Positions 22,640 to 33,260 of a stretch of 64,000 nt of DNA are shown piece by piece. Numbering within the stretch: position 1 is the stretch's first letter; every line of letters starts with the position of its first letter. The notes below the pieces were generated by a model, which worked only from the letters and a program-made list of their open reading frames with translations, had not been told where the DNA came from and searched no databases. Position numbers and translations under genes: made by a program. This DNA comes from Anthoceros angustus (lineage: Eukaryota; Streptophyta; Anthocerotopsida; Anthocerotales; Anthocerotaceae): assembly GCA_010909165.1 (NCBI GenBank), contig MU008197.1, positions 248,001 through 312,000 on the forward strand. Direction: 5' to 3'.

Positions 22640-24950
22640 GGCCACGCCCGAGATGAAGATGGAATGGTCAGATTTTGCACTGGTGGCACTTTGCAGCCCC
22701 GCCTTGGTTCAGAGTGTGCGCGATTTAATGAGAGTGACCAAGGCGACGGCCTGGAGGATGCGATCAAGTCATCCCGGGATGTGGAAGGTACGGCATTTCC
22801 GTGGATACGATTTGATACCGGAAGCCCACAAGGGAGGGATCATTCGCAGCCTCCTCCAAGAATCGATCCCGAGGAGGTTATGAGCATGTTCCTACGACCA
22901 AAGGAGGAAGTATGGTCGCAAGGCAATGGCTGGAGGATCTCTTTGTTCAAGGAGCGGAAGTGGAATTTATTCGCCAAGATATGGCTGGGACTAACGCGCG
23001 AGGAAGACGACTGGAAATTCCCATTTAATGATGATGTATGAGATGTCCTGTGGGAAGTTGGTGGATTGGGCCACCATTCTCGTATGAACAAAGTTGCGCA
23101 TCAAACCATTTGGTGATGGAGGGAGCAAGAATCGCTTTGTCTCTACCTTCCTCGACACCTATATCGAGGGAGGAGGTTCTACCGACGAAGAAGCCAAGAT
23201 AGAAGCTACCGTGAGGGTAGCGGAAGGAGAGCCATCACGGCCCCAGAGGATGAAGAGAGAGAGGCCCCGGGCAAGAGACCGCCACGCCCGAACCAACATG
23301 AGGCCTCGTGATCGTGAACCCAACAAGAGAAAGGGAAGAAGGCCATAGAAGCACCTCCTACGAGGAAGGAGGAAAGGATACGAGACCACCTACCGAGGGT
23401 TGAGGATTGGAAGGCCGACAACACCAAGGGGAGTGAACCCCTACCAGGACCTGTGGAGGATGGAGGACCTACGGTAGGAGCTTTACCTCCTACCAAGAAG
23501 TAGTAACAAGACTTGAGGCAGTGGAAGAACGAGGGTTGGTGACCCACGCACCAAGGAGGAGGAGGAAGTGTTCGAACAAACGGGCATCCTGCAGGGTAGT
23601 TGCCGAGTCAAGGAAGTGGGCGCAGGATCTATGGACGCCCTAGTGGACCGTGTCGGAGGTGACCAAGTTCGGAACTTCGAGACCTACGAAAGGAGCCGGA
23701 GGATGCCGAGAAGAAATTGAGAGGAGCTCAAAACCACCTCCGAGAAGCAACACTGCTAGATCCGCCAAAGAGCGACAGATGACCACCAAGTTGGTGAATG
23801 TGTGGGAAATGATTGACTGTCTTAGGACAGAGGCAAAATCAGCCAAGAGGGAGGAGTTGGAAGCCAGAAGGAGGCGTATGAAAGTTGGAAGCTACCCTAG
23901 CAAGGGTAGGACACATCGAACGCAGCAAGGAGGAGGCAAGATCTAGCTAGCAAGGCCCCGGACCTTGAAGACGAGAAGGACCTCCACGAAGAAGTTAGTT
24001 GCCATGGAGCAACGGAAGGAGCATTACAAGGGAAAATACGCTTGGTGAAGGAACGACAAGGATGGGACAATGTGACCAAGGGTCACAAAGAGGAGCTTCA
24101 GACACGAGAGAACTTTTGGAGCAAAGAACGAAGAAGGCCGACGACCTTACCCACGCCTATGAAACGGAGGCAAGGAACGGAAGGAAGTTTTGATGGCCCA
24201 ACGATCTTTGGAGGGTCTTCGTGTCATTCGAGGAGCAGCGAGAGATCACGCTATAGTGAAACGCATGGCGATGGAAGCCATGGAGAAAGATAAGGAGATT
24301 GGGAGGCTTGCCCGAGTTGGAGAGAGCGGTAGTGGAGAAAGAGGCCGCATTGGTAGGAGTGACAAATCAGCCGGTGGGACGAAAAGGCCATCCCACTAAG
24401 GGTCCGCATCATGGACGACAAAAGAAGGAGAGTGGTAGGGTGGCGACCTACTACAACAACCTCCTCGGAAGCGATTGAGGAACGCCAGCTGAGGAAGACG
24501 AAGAAATGACCTCACCGCTCGACGCCAAGTGGAATGGCACCGGAGGTCAAACTTTGAGTTGGTACAAGGAAAGCCAGTCGCCGGACATAGCCGAGCGAGC
24601 GAGTCAAGAAGCACCTACGGCGACGCCAGAGAACCTCCCGAGACGGTGGAGCTATCAAGCGGGAGGAAGAGACCGATGGTAGGATGGTACTACCAAAGTT
24701 CCTACTGTAGGAACTGCTGAAGAGGAGGAGGTGACCGGGAAGGGTACCTCCGGCCTACGAAACCTGTGCCGTGAGGGAAGGTACCCCATAGCAAGGTCTG
24801 AAACAGAGGTAGGAGATGAACCGCCTACCAAGAAGACGAGAACATGAGGGGAGGAACCCATCGAGGATGAACGAGTAGGAGGAATGGAACCTCCTACCAC
24901 GGGAAGACCTACCACCAATGACGAGGCGCACGGCAGTATAGTCCCGGAGA
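22640..24950 (+). pseudogene. Coiled-coil coding-like region inside the LTR
   Basis: Plus-strand frames in both LTR copies encode charged, probably coiled-coil protein. Examples are VNVWEMIDCLRTEAKSAKRE and, in the 3' copy (35698-36027), KRMAMEAMEKDKEIGRLAR followed by ATYYNNLLEAIEERH. Upstream is FLRPKEEVWSQGNGWRISLF. The frames jump often, but codon-like composition persists through the same 2.3 kb of both copies. No known domain is recognised. It could be a captured host coding sequence or an ancient extra ORF of the element that became part of the LTR. The same region in the 3' LTR is about 34280-36370. Confidence 0.4.
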
Positions 24951-25246
24951 AGACTCGGAGGTGGGCAAGGCTAAACACCCATCAAGGGGAAGACATTGAA
25001 GCCGCGAGGCTAACAAAAGCCGAACGAGGATGTCGAGGACCTTTTCAAGAGGACGTTTTGTCCCAAGTGGTGCACACCTTGGGAAGTGTGAGTATTTAAG
25101 AGTGGCGCAGATAGATGACAGGATATTCGTCAAGGTGAGCCGGATCGAGCCGAGAGGACGAATCGAAGGGGCCGACAAGAGTCCTATTGTTGGACTTGGC
25201 AAGTCGCCTAGCATTAAACTAGCACGAGTGGCGTCGACTCCCCACC

Positions 25247-25276
25247 TATAAAAGGGAGGGTGGAAGAATGAATAAA
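25247..25276 (+). promoter_or_regulatory. Core promoter of element 1, 5' LTR
   Basis: TATAAAA at 25247-25253, in CCCACCTATAAAAGGGAGGG, is followed by an AATAAA at 25271-25276. The block is conserved in the 3' LTR at 36690. Transcription would start about 30 bases downstream, and the AATAAA could act as the polyadenylation signal in the 3' copy. Confidence 0.65.
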
Positions 25277-25587
25277 CACCGGACCTTGCTTTGTCATGCA
25301 TTCTTCGCCTCCCCGCATCCCTTTGTGTGTGTGTGCTGACCGCCGCCGCCAAGCGACGAAGGCGAAGGGTGGGGTTCGGTCGAGGCCCTCGCGGTGGGGT
25401 TCGCCAACGCAGCTCCTCCTCTCGTGAAAGATTGTTGTTGGATGTGCTTTGTGTTTCTGGGTGGCCTCGCAGGAGGATCGGCGCGCTCACGCGCCGCTGT
25501 GTGTTCGTATACGCAATCGCCCGAGAGAAATACCCACTAGTCGTCACCCTGTGCCAGCAAGGGAGGCGAAACCGCGAACGCTATGTA

Positions 25588-27733
25588 GTAGAGTTAGATT
25601 TGGGGATCGAATGAAGTGAGTCCGTATGTGGTGTCCGTGAGCTATGTTTCTTTTGAGAATGGTGAAGAGGTTGGCTATGGGTGTGTCGTTGTAGAGTGAA
25701 TTGATCGCTGTAGTTGGAGGAGAGTGTTGAGGTGGAGGGAATCTCGAAGGCGTGGAGCGCGCTGGGGCCGAGCAACCCAAACGCATAAGTTGTTGCCCAC
25801 ACCGAGGACAAGTAGATGGGCGTAATGACGAGAGTGAGAGAGTGAGAGGAACGACTCGCAAACAATCCGAACCAAATCTCTTGGGATCGAACCCACGATT
25901 CAACGACTGGATAAGTGTGGCCACCGAGGCGAGCTCCGGTGACCGAGGCAAACCTACCACATTTTTGGCGCCGCTGTCGGGATTTGCTGCTTGAGGATTG
26001 TGTGAGTGAATGATGATAGAGGGAGTAAACGGGCATTGCGAATCCATCCCCTTTCAACTCGTGCGAAAGGGCGCCGAAGGGATGAGTATCGACGCGGATA
26101 GAGGCAATCCCGAGAGGTTAGCCATCGCGGCCAGAGTGGAGGTGTAAGCACAACAAGCGAAGCTCACCGAGGAAGAAAGTACGGTACAACGATCGTCACC
26201 ACGCTAGGTTGTCTCGATTGTTTTGCAGAGAAAGGTCCGACAGCGCCTACCCACGGACGGGAGCCGTGGTACTTTGGAACATCAAGAAGAGCGGAACCGA
26301 ACGGAGGCTCATTTTTGCGAACCCTTCGAGATCACGACTGTGGAGTTAGTATCACCACGAACGGTGAAGGACTCGAGAGGGAAGTAGGTGGTCCCGCCGC
26401 TACCACCCGTCCGAACGCACTCGCATCCTCTTCTCGACATCGACACCTTAGAAGATTTTTCGGACTCGAGCCGAGAAAACGCCTTGTTTGATGAGATCAT
26501 CTCGAGGGGAGTCAACGAGCACACACGCTGAATTTGTTACCGAGAGCTCGGGAGGCAGCCATACGGCGGCGTTGATCGCACCAGCAGGAGCAAGGATTGG
26601 GACACTTACAATACAATATCTCGATCATTTGGCTCGACAGGAAGTTGCGCAATGTAAGCCGAGGCGCAAGGCGAGCGTTGCGAGTAGAGTTAGATTTGGG
26701 GATCGAATGAAGTGAGTCGTATGGTGGGTGAGCTATGTTTCTTTTGAGAATGGTGAAGAGGTTGGCTATGGGTGTGTCGTTGTAGAGTGAATTGATCGTT
26801 GTAGTTGGCAGGAGAGTGTTGAGGTGGAGGGAATCGAAGGCGTGGAGGCGGCGCCGTGGGCAGATAACCCGCATAACACGTTTTGTTGCCCTCGAGGACA
26901 AGTAGGGCAAGGCGGGAATGACGAGGTGAGAGAGTGAGAGGAGACTAAACAATCCGAACCAAATCTCTTGGGATCGAACCTACGATTCGAGTGGGATAAG
27001 TGTGGCCACCGAGGCGAGCTCGGGTGAGGCAAACCTACCACATTTTTGGCGCGCTGTCGGGATTTCTGTTTGAGGATTGTGTGTGAGTGAATGATAGAGG
27101 GAGTAAACGGGCATTGCGAATCGTCATCCCCCCCTTTCGCTAAAGGGCGAAGGGATGAGTATCGGCGGATAGAGGCAATCCCGAGAGGTTAGCCGTAGCC
27201 ATCGCGGCTAGAGTGGAGGTAAGCGAGCATGCTGAAGCGGAAGCTCATGGGAGAAGAAAGTACGTACAACGTCGTCACCACGCTTAGTTGTCTCGATTGT
27301 TTTGCAGAGAAAGGTCCGAGCGCCCTACTCCACGGACGGGAGCCGTGGTACTTTGGAACATCAAGAAGACAGGCGGAAACGATGGCCGAGCTCATTCTTT
27401 GCGAACCTTCGAGAGTCACGACCGGAGTTAGTATCACCCACGACGTGTGAAGGACTCGAGGGGAAGTAGGTGGTCTGCCGCTACCACCCGTCCGAACGCA
27501 CCATCCTCTTCGACACGACACCTTAGAAGATTTTTCGGACTCGAGCCGAGAAAACGCCTTGTTTGTGAGAGATCATCTCGGGGGAGTCAACGAGCGACAC
27601 GCTGAATTTGTTACCGAGAGGGCTCGGGAGGCAGCCATACGGCGGCGTTGATCGCAAACAGGAGCAAGGATTGGGACACTTACAATCGACAATATCTCGA
27701 TCATTTGGCTCGACAGCGGAAGTTGCGCGAGGC
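25588..27733 (+). repeat. 1.1-kb tandem duplication carrying a second LTR end and PBS
   Basis: GTAGAGTTAGATTTGGGGAT starts both copies (25588 and 26684). Each holds the last ~370 bases of the LTR, the ACCTACCACA end, a primer binding site, and about 700 bases of leader and gag start, including the CTCGATCATTTGGCTCGACA block. The two copies differ mainly by short indels. Confidence 0.85.
25966..25981 (+). promoter_or_regulatory. Primer binding site of element 1
   Basis: TGGCGCCGCTGTCGGG begins 4 bases after the LTR end. It is close to the complement of the plant tRNA-Asp 3' end (TGGCGCCGTTGCCGGGG), the primer used by Athila/Tat-type gypsy elements. A second, more degenerate copy (TGGCGCGCTGTCGGG) lies at 27047-27061 in the duplicated module. 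Confidence 0.8.
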
Positions 27734-28640
27734 GCGAGCGGCTGAGAAGAAGCAAGAATTGTGGGAGCCGGAAGACACAATCAAGTCCACAACCCACGAG
27801 CAAGAGCTGCCCGAGTTTCTCACTTACTCGTGCGTGTGACACCCGCTCACAAGATCGACACCTTTGCCCATAGCCATGAGCGGAGCGGAGGAGCTGACGG
27901 GAGCAAGCCCCCATCACCCGCACACAAGGCAGCCATATCCCAAATTTGGATCCAAGAAGGAGGACGACATCGATGCCGAAAGTTTTGTAAAACTTTTCGA
28001 ATCCATCTCGAGGGCTAACATCGAGGATTCCTCGATGATCGCACGGATTTTTCCAGATCGCTAGGGACCGCGCAACAATGGTATGCGCTGAAGTTCTCTA
28101 CCCCACCCACCGCTTGATTGCGAGCTGATTTCTTATTCGCTGGTTTGAGCCACACTACCCATGTGTTAACAAAACTTCGCACTGGCGAAAGAAGAAAGAA
28201 TCCTTGCTCGATTATGTGGAACGGTTTTAGCTCGGAGAAGATACCTCCGAGTGGACAACACGGGAGGAGAATCACAAGCGTATTCGGAAGAACAAGCGTT
28301 GGATTGGTTCGTCTGTGGACTACCACGAAGATGGAGATTCACCGCAGGGCAATGATACCTTGAGGAAGGCATCAGCAAGCATGGGAGGCCGCACCGGGGA
28401 GGAGAAGACGGAAGAAAGCGAGTGGCAAGAGGAAGAAAGGAAGAGACATCGCCTTCAAGTTCGAAGAATCGACGTCAAGACACTCACAACCATCATCATC
28501 AAGAGAATTCAACATCCGGACGGATGATAGCGAATCGGAAGAAGCACATCATAAGCGAGTGAAAAAGACTTGGAACATTTGTCAAGAAGAAGGAGAGAGA
28601 CAAGAGAAACGCCACGAAGGTTTCGTGAGAAGGGAAAAGG
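27640..28640 (+). pseudogene. gag: gag of element 1
   Basis: The first part reads WDTYNRQYLDHLARQRKLRE. After a shift comes the retrotransposon gag core with PKFGSKKEDDIDAESFVKLF and, in other registers, a Trp-Tyr-containing block followed by CGLPRRWRF. This is the capsid-like Retrotrans_gag pattern (F..R..G.A..W, then L..F...F). The protein would form virus-like particles around element RNA. At least four shifts break it. It lies between the duplicated leader and the zinc knuckle. Confidence 0.7.
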
Positions 28641-28764
28641 GAACGAATGGAAGGTCGCCCCAAGAGACACCGGAAAGATGTGATGAAACGGTGACATCGA
28701 GATCAAATTAGTCAAGAATCGACCGACTCGACGATCTCCTTCCCCTACCCGGCAGCAAGTCTTT

Positions 28765-28806
28765 TGTAGCAATTGTCATCAGCCAGGCCATACGCATCAG
28801 GAATGC
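28765..28806 (+). pseudogene. CCHC zinc knuckle of element 1
   Basis: The frame reads CSNCHQPGHTHQEC, an exact CX2CX4HX4C knuckle, the nucleic-acid-binding motif that ends gag. About 220 bases on (29025-29075) a second copy is visible across a one-base shift as C-Y-N-W, G-A-P-D, H-Y-A-N-A-C. There the second Cys is replaced by Trp and zinc binding would fail. Confidence 0.85.
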
Positions 28807-29689
28807 CGTCTCAAGACACGATGGGTCAATCAGGTGGAGTACGATCTAGACCCATACTATTCAGGAGAGGAGGTGTACCAGATGCAGGCCGTGCCAGGAG
28901 CTCGACCGCCTCAATCCATGAGAGCCACCTATCAACCGGCATCACCCAGTGGGATGAGGTATGGTCCAAGGCAATCGCGCAATCAATGGCGGCGGAATCC
29001 TCTAACGACCCCGTACCGGGTCGCCATTGTTACAACTGGGGCGCCTGATCATTATGCGAATGCATGTAACCGGCATGGCGATTGGGTACACCCTTCACAG
29101 TCTGCAAGGCGCCAGTCATATAGCGGGAGATGCAAGATGTACGGCCCAAGACCATTCTCGCCACTGTGGGTACGATTCGCAGCAGAGAGGAGATTCCACC
29201 AAACCCAGACACGTGCCCACCCCCAGACAGTGTGGAAGTAGAAGACGGCGAACGCTGGGGAGAGGAGCAAGAAGGCGAATGGTTGGAAGTGCAGAAGTGG
29301 ACTCGGTATATTCCGAGAAGACGAGTTAGTCGCCGCCACTGGCCAAGACTAAGGAGGACGACACCTCGACAAGGGAATGCTCGAAATTGGAAGTTCGCGG
29401 AGATGGGCGGAATGAAAGCGAAAGAAAAGAAGAATGCCGAGGAAGTGACATCGAGAGATGAAGAAACGCCCGAGACCGGGCCGAGGGAGGGCGGTCCAAA
29501 GGTTTTGCACCGACATCACCAGAGGTGGCGTGCATGCTCGATGCCGAATTACGAAACTCACTCAAGAGAAGAAACATGCACCCCAAAACCATGGGTCCAG
29601 GGAGTGATGACAAAAGATGGAGGGTTACGCTCAAAGAAGAAGTAAGGAGGAAAAGAAGACCCTCTCACCGAGAAGGTCACCGCTTTGCG

Positions 29690-30115
29690 ACTTCTGGATC
29701 AAGAATTCCTTGTGACATTTCGACAACTCTTGTCCGACAACCCCAAGTATCGACGATGATGCGAGAAGCGATGAAAGGGACTCAGTCGATCGAAAACCAG
29801 AGACGAATCACGGATGTACGAGTTGTGGAACTCATGGATTTGGGTGCCGTGAAATATCGGTCAAGTGAACGGATGCTTGATAAGGCGGTACCATCGACTG
29901 CTCGTGGTTAACTGATGATGGAAGAAACGCCAGCAAACTAGGATACACCAAGTTCGAGGACACGCACGCCCTACGAATGGCGGATCGACGCGGCGCGATC
30001 ACTGGGGTACTCGCGATACCCACTAACATTGGAGGCATTGTTTTCCTTTGACTTATGTGGTCATGCCCCGACCCGGGTATCAAGTGTTGATAGGGAGGCC
30101 ATGGCTATACGGCAA
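29690..30115 (+). pseudogene. Aspartic protease remnant of element 1
   Basis: The C-terminal protease signature YQVLIGRPWLYG lies at 30078-30113, preceded by a hydrophobic segment (FPLTYVVMP) in the same register. The active-site region is probably around 29870-29900, where a Leu-Asp-(shift)-Gly-Gly-Thr order can be read. The protease would cut the element polyprotein. Between the knuckle and the protease (28810-29690) is a charged, Arg/Glu-rich linker with no domain. Confidence 0.6.
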
Positions 30116-30740
30116 AAAAGCCGCTTGATTGGGGAAGAAGGAAAATTAATTTTGATCGCTCAAGGGCATGCCGCTGGCTCATGCCTCCGTGAGTCGGAGC
30201 AAGGAAACCTATGAAGGGGAAACTAATCCTCACCGAGGAGTACACCGAGGTTGGGGAGGAGATGAGGGAGAGGAAAATTCTTCGATCGATGATCAAACGT
30301 ATTGTCCTGCTGTTTGCTTGACCCAAGTCGAGATAGAGAAGAATCGAGTACAATGGAGAAGGGACGAGAAAGCATCCTTGGATAAGGAAAGCCGACAATG
30401 AAGATTTTCCGGATGAAGGAACGGGCCACTACGGAAGTTGTCCGGACGGACCAAAGGATCCGGAGCCTTAGAGGAAATGGAGCTGGCCTCGGAAGAAGTC
30501 ATGGTATGCGCATCTGAACAAAGAGAAGAAACAACTCCATCACCGTTGTTAGAATACATAGATTGTTTCGCTCAAGGTAACCGATGACCGTATACCGAGG
30601 AGTTGGGAGTGCACCGAATCGACTTGAAGGAAGGAGCGACTCGTGAGGATCAAGCAAGACGACTCAATCCAAAGTATTCTCTAGTGGTGAAGGAGCAATT
30701 GGATCAAGATTCGGAGGCGGAGTAATCTATCCTGCATCAC

Positions 30741-31260
30741 AAATGGGTGGCACCGATTGTGATTGTGCCTAAGAAGCAGGGAAAGTTCGGTCTGTCAGAT
30801 TTCGTGAAGTTGAATGAGGCAACTAAGAAAGACCATCACCCTTTGCCGCTTATGGATAGTGTATTGGACACGGTCAGGCAGGCATGAGATGTACAGCTTA
30901 GACGGGTATTCGGATATAATCGATCACTCGAGAAAGGAAGATCAGACAAAACAACGCTTACATCGATTGGGGACGCTTGCATGCCAAATTACCCTTTGGT
31001 CTTTGCAATGCCCCGCCACCTTCGTAGAGTAGTGAATACCATTTTCCGAGAGTACCGAGGAAATTCATGGAAGTATTTCGGATGACTTTTGTGTGTTTGG
31101 GAAGAGAAGGACTTGGGACATCTTCGCCGGTGTTTACGTATGTAGAGAAACCAATTTGAAGTTACCCGAGCAAATGTTATTTCGAATGATGGGAATCACT
31201 GCACATCGTGTTTCAAGCGAGGTTTGAGGTGGATAGGAAAAGGTCGAGTCATCATGTAGA
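30741..31260 (+). pseudogene. Reverse transcriptase remnant of element 1
   Basis: The domain opens with KWVAPIVIVPKK (30741), then FVKLNEATKKDHHPLP, and a later block FAMPRHLRRVVNTIFREYRG. The catalytic DD is at 31081-31086 in SISDDFCVFG. In the family it is F/Y-x-DD, and here the residue two before DD is Ile. This is the conserved palm order of gypsy RT. Several shifts make it inactive as written. Confidence 0.8.
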
Positions 31261-31263
31261 TGG

Positions 31264-31870
31264 ATGCTCAAACGAAGGCAAGTTCGAGCCTTCATCGGCT
31301 TGGTGGGATACTACAGAGATTCATCATTGATTTTGCAAAGAAGGCGCACCTCTCACGCAACCATCAAGAAAGATGTTCCTTTGACGACGGCCGAGCGTTG
31401 CCTAAGTTTGAAAAGAGCTTGGCGGGGCACAAGATTGCAACCCCCAACCGGGAAGAACCTTTTCATGTCTTTGTGGATGTATCGCCATGCCATAGGGGCC
31501 ATCCCGAGTCAACGTGATGGAAAGAAGCATGATAGGCCGATCTTCTATGCGTGACGCCAACTTTCGGATGCGTAACGGAACTACTCCACGATCGAAAGAG
31601 AAGTTTTGGCATCATCTATTCTCGCAAGAAATTTCGACATTATCTCGGCTTGCAAAGTTGTGTTCCATGTGGACCATTTCGCATCAAGTACTTGGTAACA
31701 AACCCGATCTATCCGGACGAATCGCGATGGATCAAGCATTACGTGAATTCGATTATGAGGTGGAAACACGGTGGAAGCAACATGTGAACGCCGACTTCAT
31801 TTCGACTACGAATGAAGGGAAGCGCCACCACCGAACGATAAGTTCCCGGATGAGGAGTTGGTAGCCCGAA
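31264..31870 (+). pseudogene. Connection and RNase H remnant of element 1
   Basis: QVRAFIGLVGYYRD (about 31279) is the typical RT-RNase H connection. FHVFVDVS carries the first RNase H Asp at 31476-31478, followed in another register by HAIGAIPSQRDGKKHDRPIF and YSTIEREVLA. The end is EFDYEVETRWKQHVNADFIS. The order matches gypsy elements exactly. Three or more shifts interrupt it. Confidence 0.8.
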
Positions 31871-32339
31871 AGCATGATCGAAAGACGCAGGAGGCACCGC
31901 AGAAGGACGGATCGAGAAACGGCGGAGCTCGGGACTCCTCCGGATATCGCGAGCGCATCGAGAACCGGAGGGGACGCCACAGACCAAGGACTACGCAACC
32001 CGCGACGAAACCCCGACCGTAAGAAGAAGGGAGGGGCGGCGTGTCCAGACACTTCATCAACGCCGAGGTCGAGGTATTTAGAGCATGGGGAGTTGCCGGA
32101 TTTTCAAAGGAAGGAGTTGTCAGATTCATCACTGTATGCACCATATTGCATCGAAAGGGAGTATTGTACAAATTGGGAGTGATGAGGTGATTCAAGATGT
32201 TTGAGGGGATGAGAAAGCCATGGTGATAGAAGCCTTGCACACGAGGAAGGAGGACACTATTCCGCCACAATCACAACAAAGAAGATTCTAACCTGTGGTT
32301 TTGGTGGGATACAATGTATAGAGATGTATGGTTATTCAT

Positions 32340-33250
32340 CGAGTTGTGATGCTTGTCACGAACGGGAGGCCCACGACGACCCAAAGGGCCTCTAACGACA
32401 TCCTACCACGCACCTTTTGAAAATGGGGAATTGATTTTGTGGGACCTATTCGACCACCAACCCCGGACCAGCGACAAGACATTCTGTTGCGACAGACATC
32501 GCACAAAGATGGTCGAGGCGAAGCGAAGGAAGGATGATGCGCCCACCGCCGCCAAGTTTTTGTTTGAACGGATTATCACAAGGTATGGATGCCCACGGAA
32601 CTTGTTAGCGATCGAGGGACGATTTCAACAAAGATAATCGAGTCTGGATCGCTTATTTCAACATTCGACATGTGAAGACTACGCCTTACAACCCGAAAGC
32701 CAACGGACTCACGGAGAAGACAAATGGGTTACTATGCAACATTTTGATAAAGTGACCTCCCATATGTATGATCGGGATACCAAGCTACCCGTGCTATGGG
32801 CTTTCAGGATCGAGAAGGTGACCACAAGAAGACACAGATTATCTCGACATACCAGATGTCACCCGTAATGCCGAATTTGAGGTACCAACGATAGAATTAT
32901 GGAAGATGAGCGAATGACGGGAAGATAGTGAACAAGCCAGTTGGAAGAATTTGAGGCATGAGGAAACTAGGACGATGCCTTAGAGGAGACACAAATGAGT
33001 ACAGGAAGAGGAAGGAGAGGCACGATGGGAGGCTTCACAGACTCGTATAGTAGCGGAGACTTGGTGCTCCTTTACGATAGTAGGTATTTAGATTTTCCGG
33101 AAGCTACGAGAGATGGATGGGGCCTATGCGGTTGTAATATGAAAATGGGTCACAGCTTGAAAGTTTATCGGGGAACTACTTCCTACCAGAGTGAATGGGT
33201 GGAAGATCAAGAAGTACTTTACACTGAGGATGAGGGCGCAAACAAATGGG
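32340..33250 (+). pseudogene. Integrase remnant of element 1
   Basis: The CxxC of the zinc-binding N-terminal domain is at 32345-32356 (CDAC). The catalytic core starts WGIDFVGPI, with the first Asp at 32433. The second Asp is at 32610 in VSDRGT, and the third acidic residue, Glu, is at 32714 in NGLTEKTNG, so the D..D(about 35)E triad survives despite shifts. After the core, GDLVLLYDSRYL (33055) is the C-terminal motif shared by many plant gypsy integrases. The 31870-32340 stretch contains the RNase H to integrase linker. Confidence 0.8.
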
Positions 33251-33260
33251 GAGAGGAGCA
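33241..33260 (+). promoter_or_regulatory. Polypurine tract of element 1
   Basis: AAATGGGGAGAGGAGCA directly precedes the 3' LTR start TGTGGAACG. This is where plus-strand DNA synthesis would be primed. The matching site of element 2 is AAATGAGAAGGGAGTA, preceded by the same GGGCGC-AAC context. Confidence 0.7.

Larger units (their letters stand above)
21568..25961 (+). repeat. 5' LTR of element 1 (4,394 bp)
   Basis: It is collinear with 33261-37390 over its whole length. It is very long for an LTR. The U3 part upstream of the TATA box (about 3.7 kb) contains charged coding-like frames on the plus strand (see separate entry). The R/U5 part after 25247 is about 0.7 kb. The last 374 bases are repeated again at 26684-27042 inside the element. 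Confidence 0.85.
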
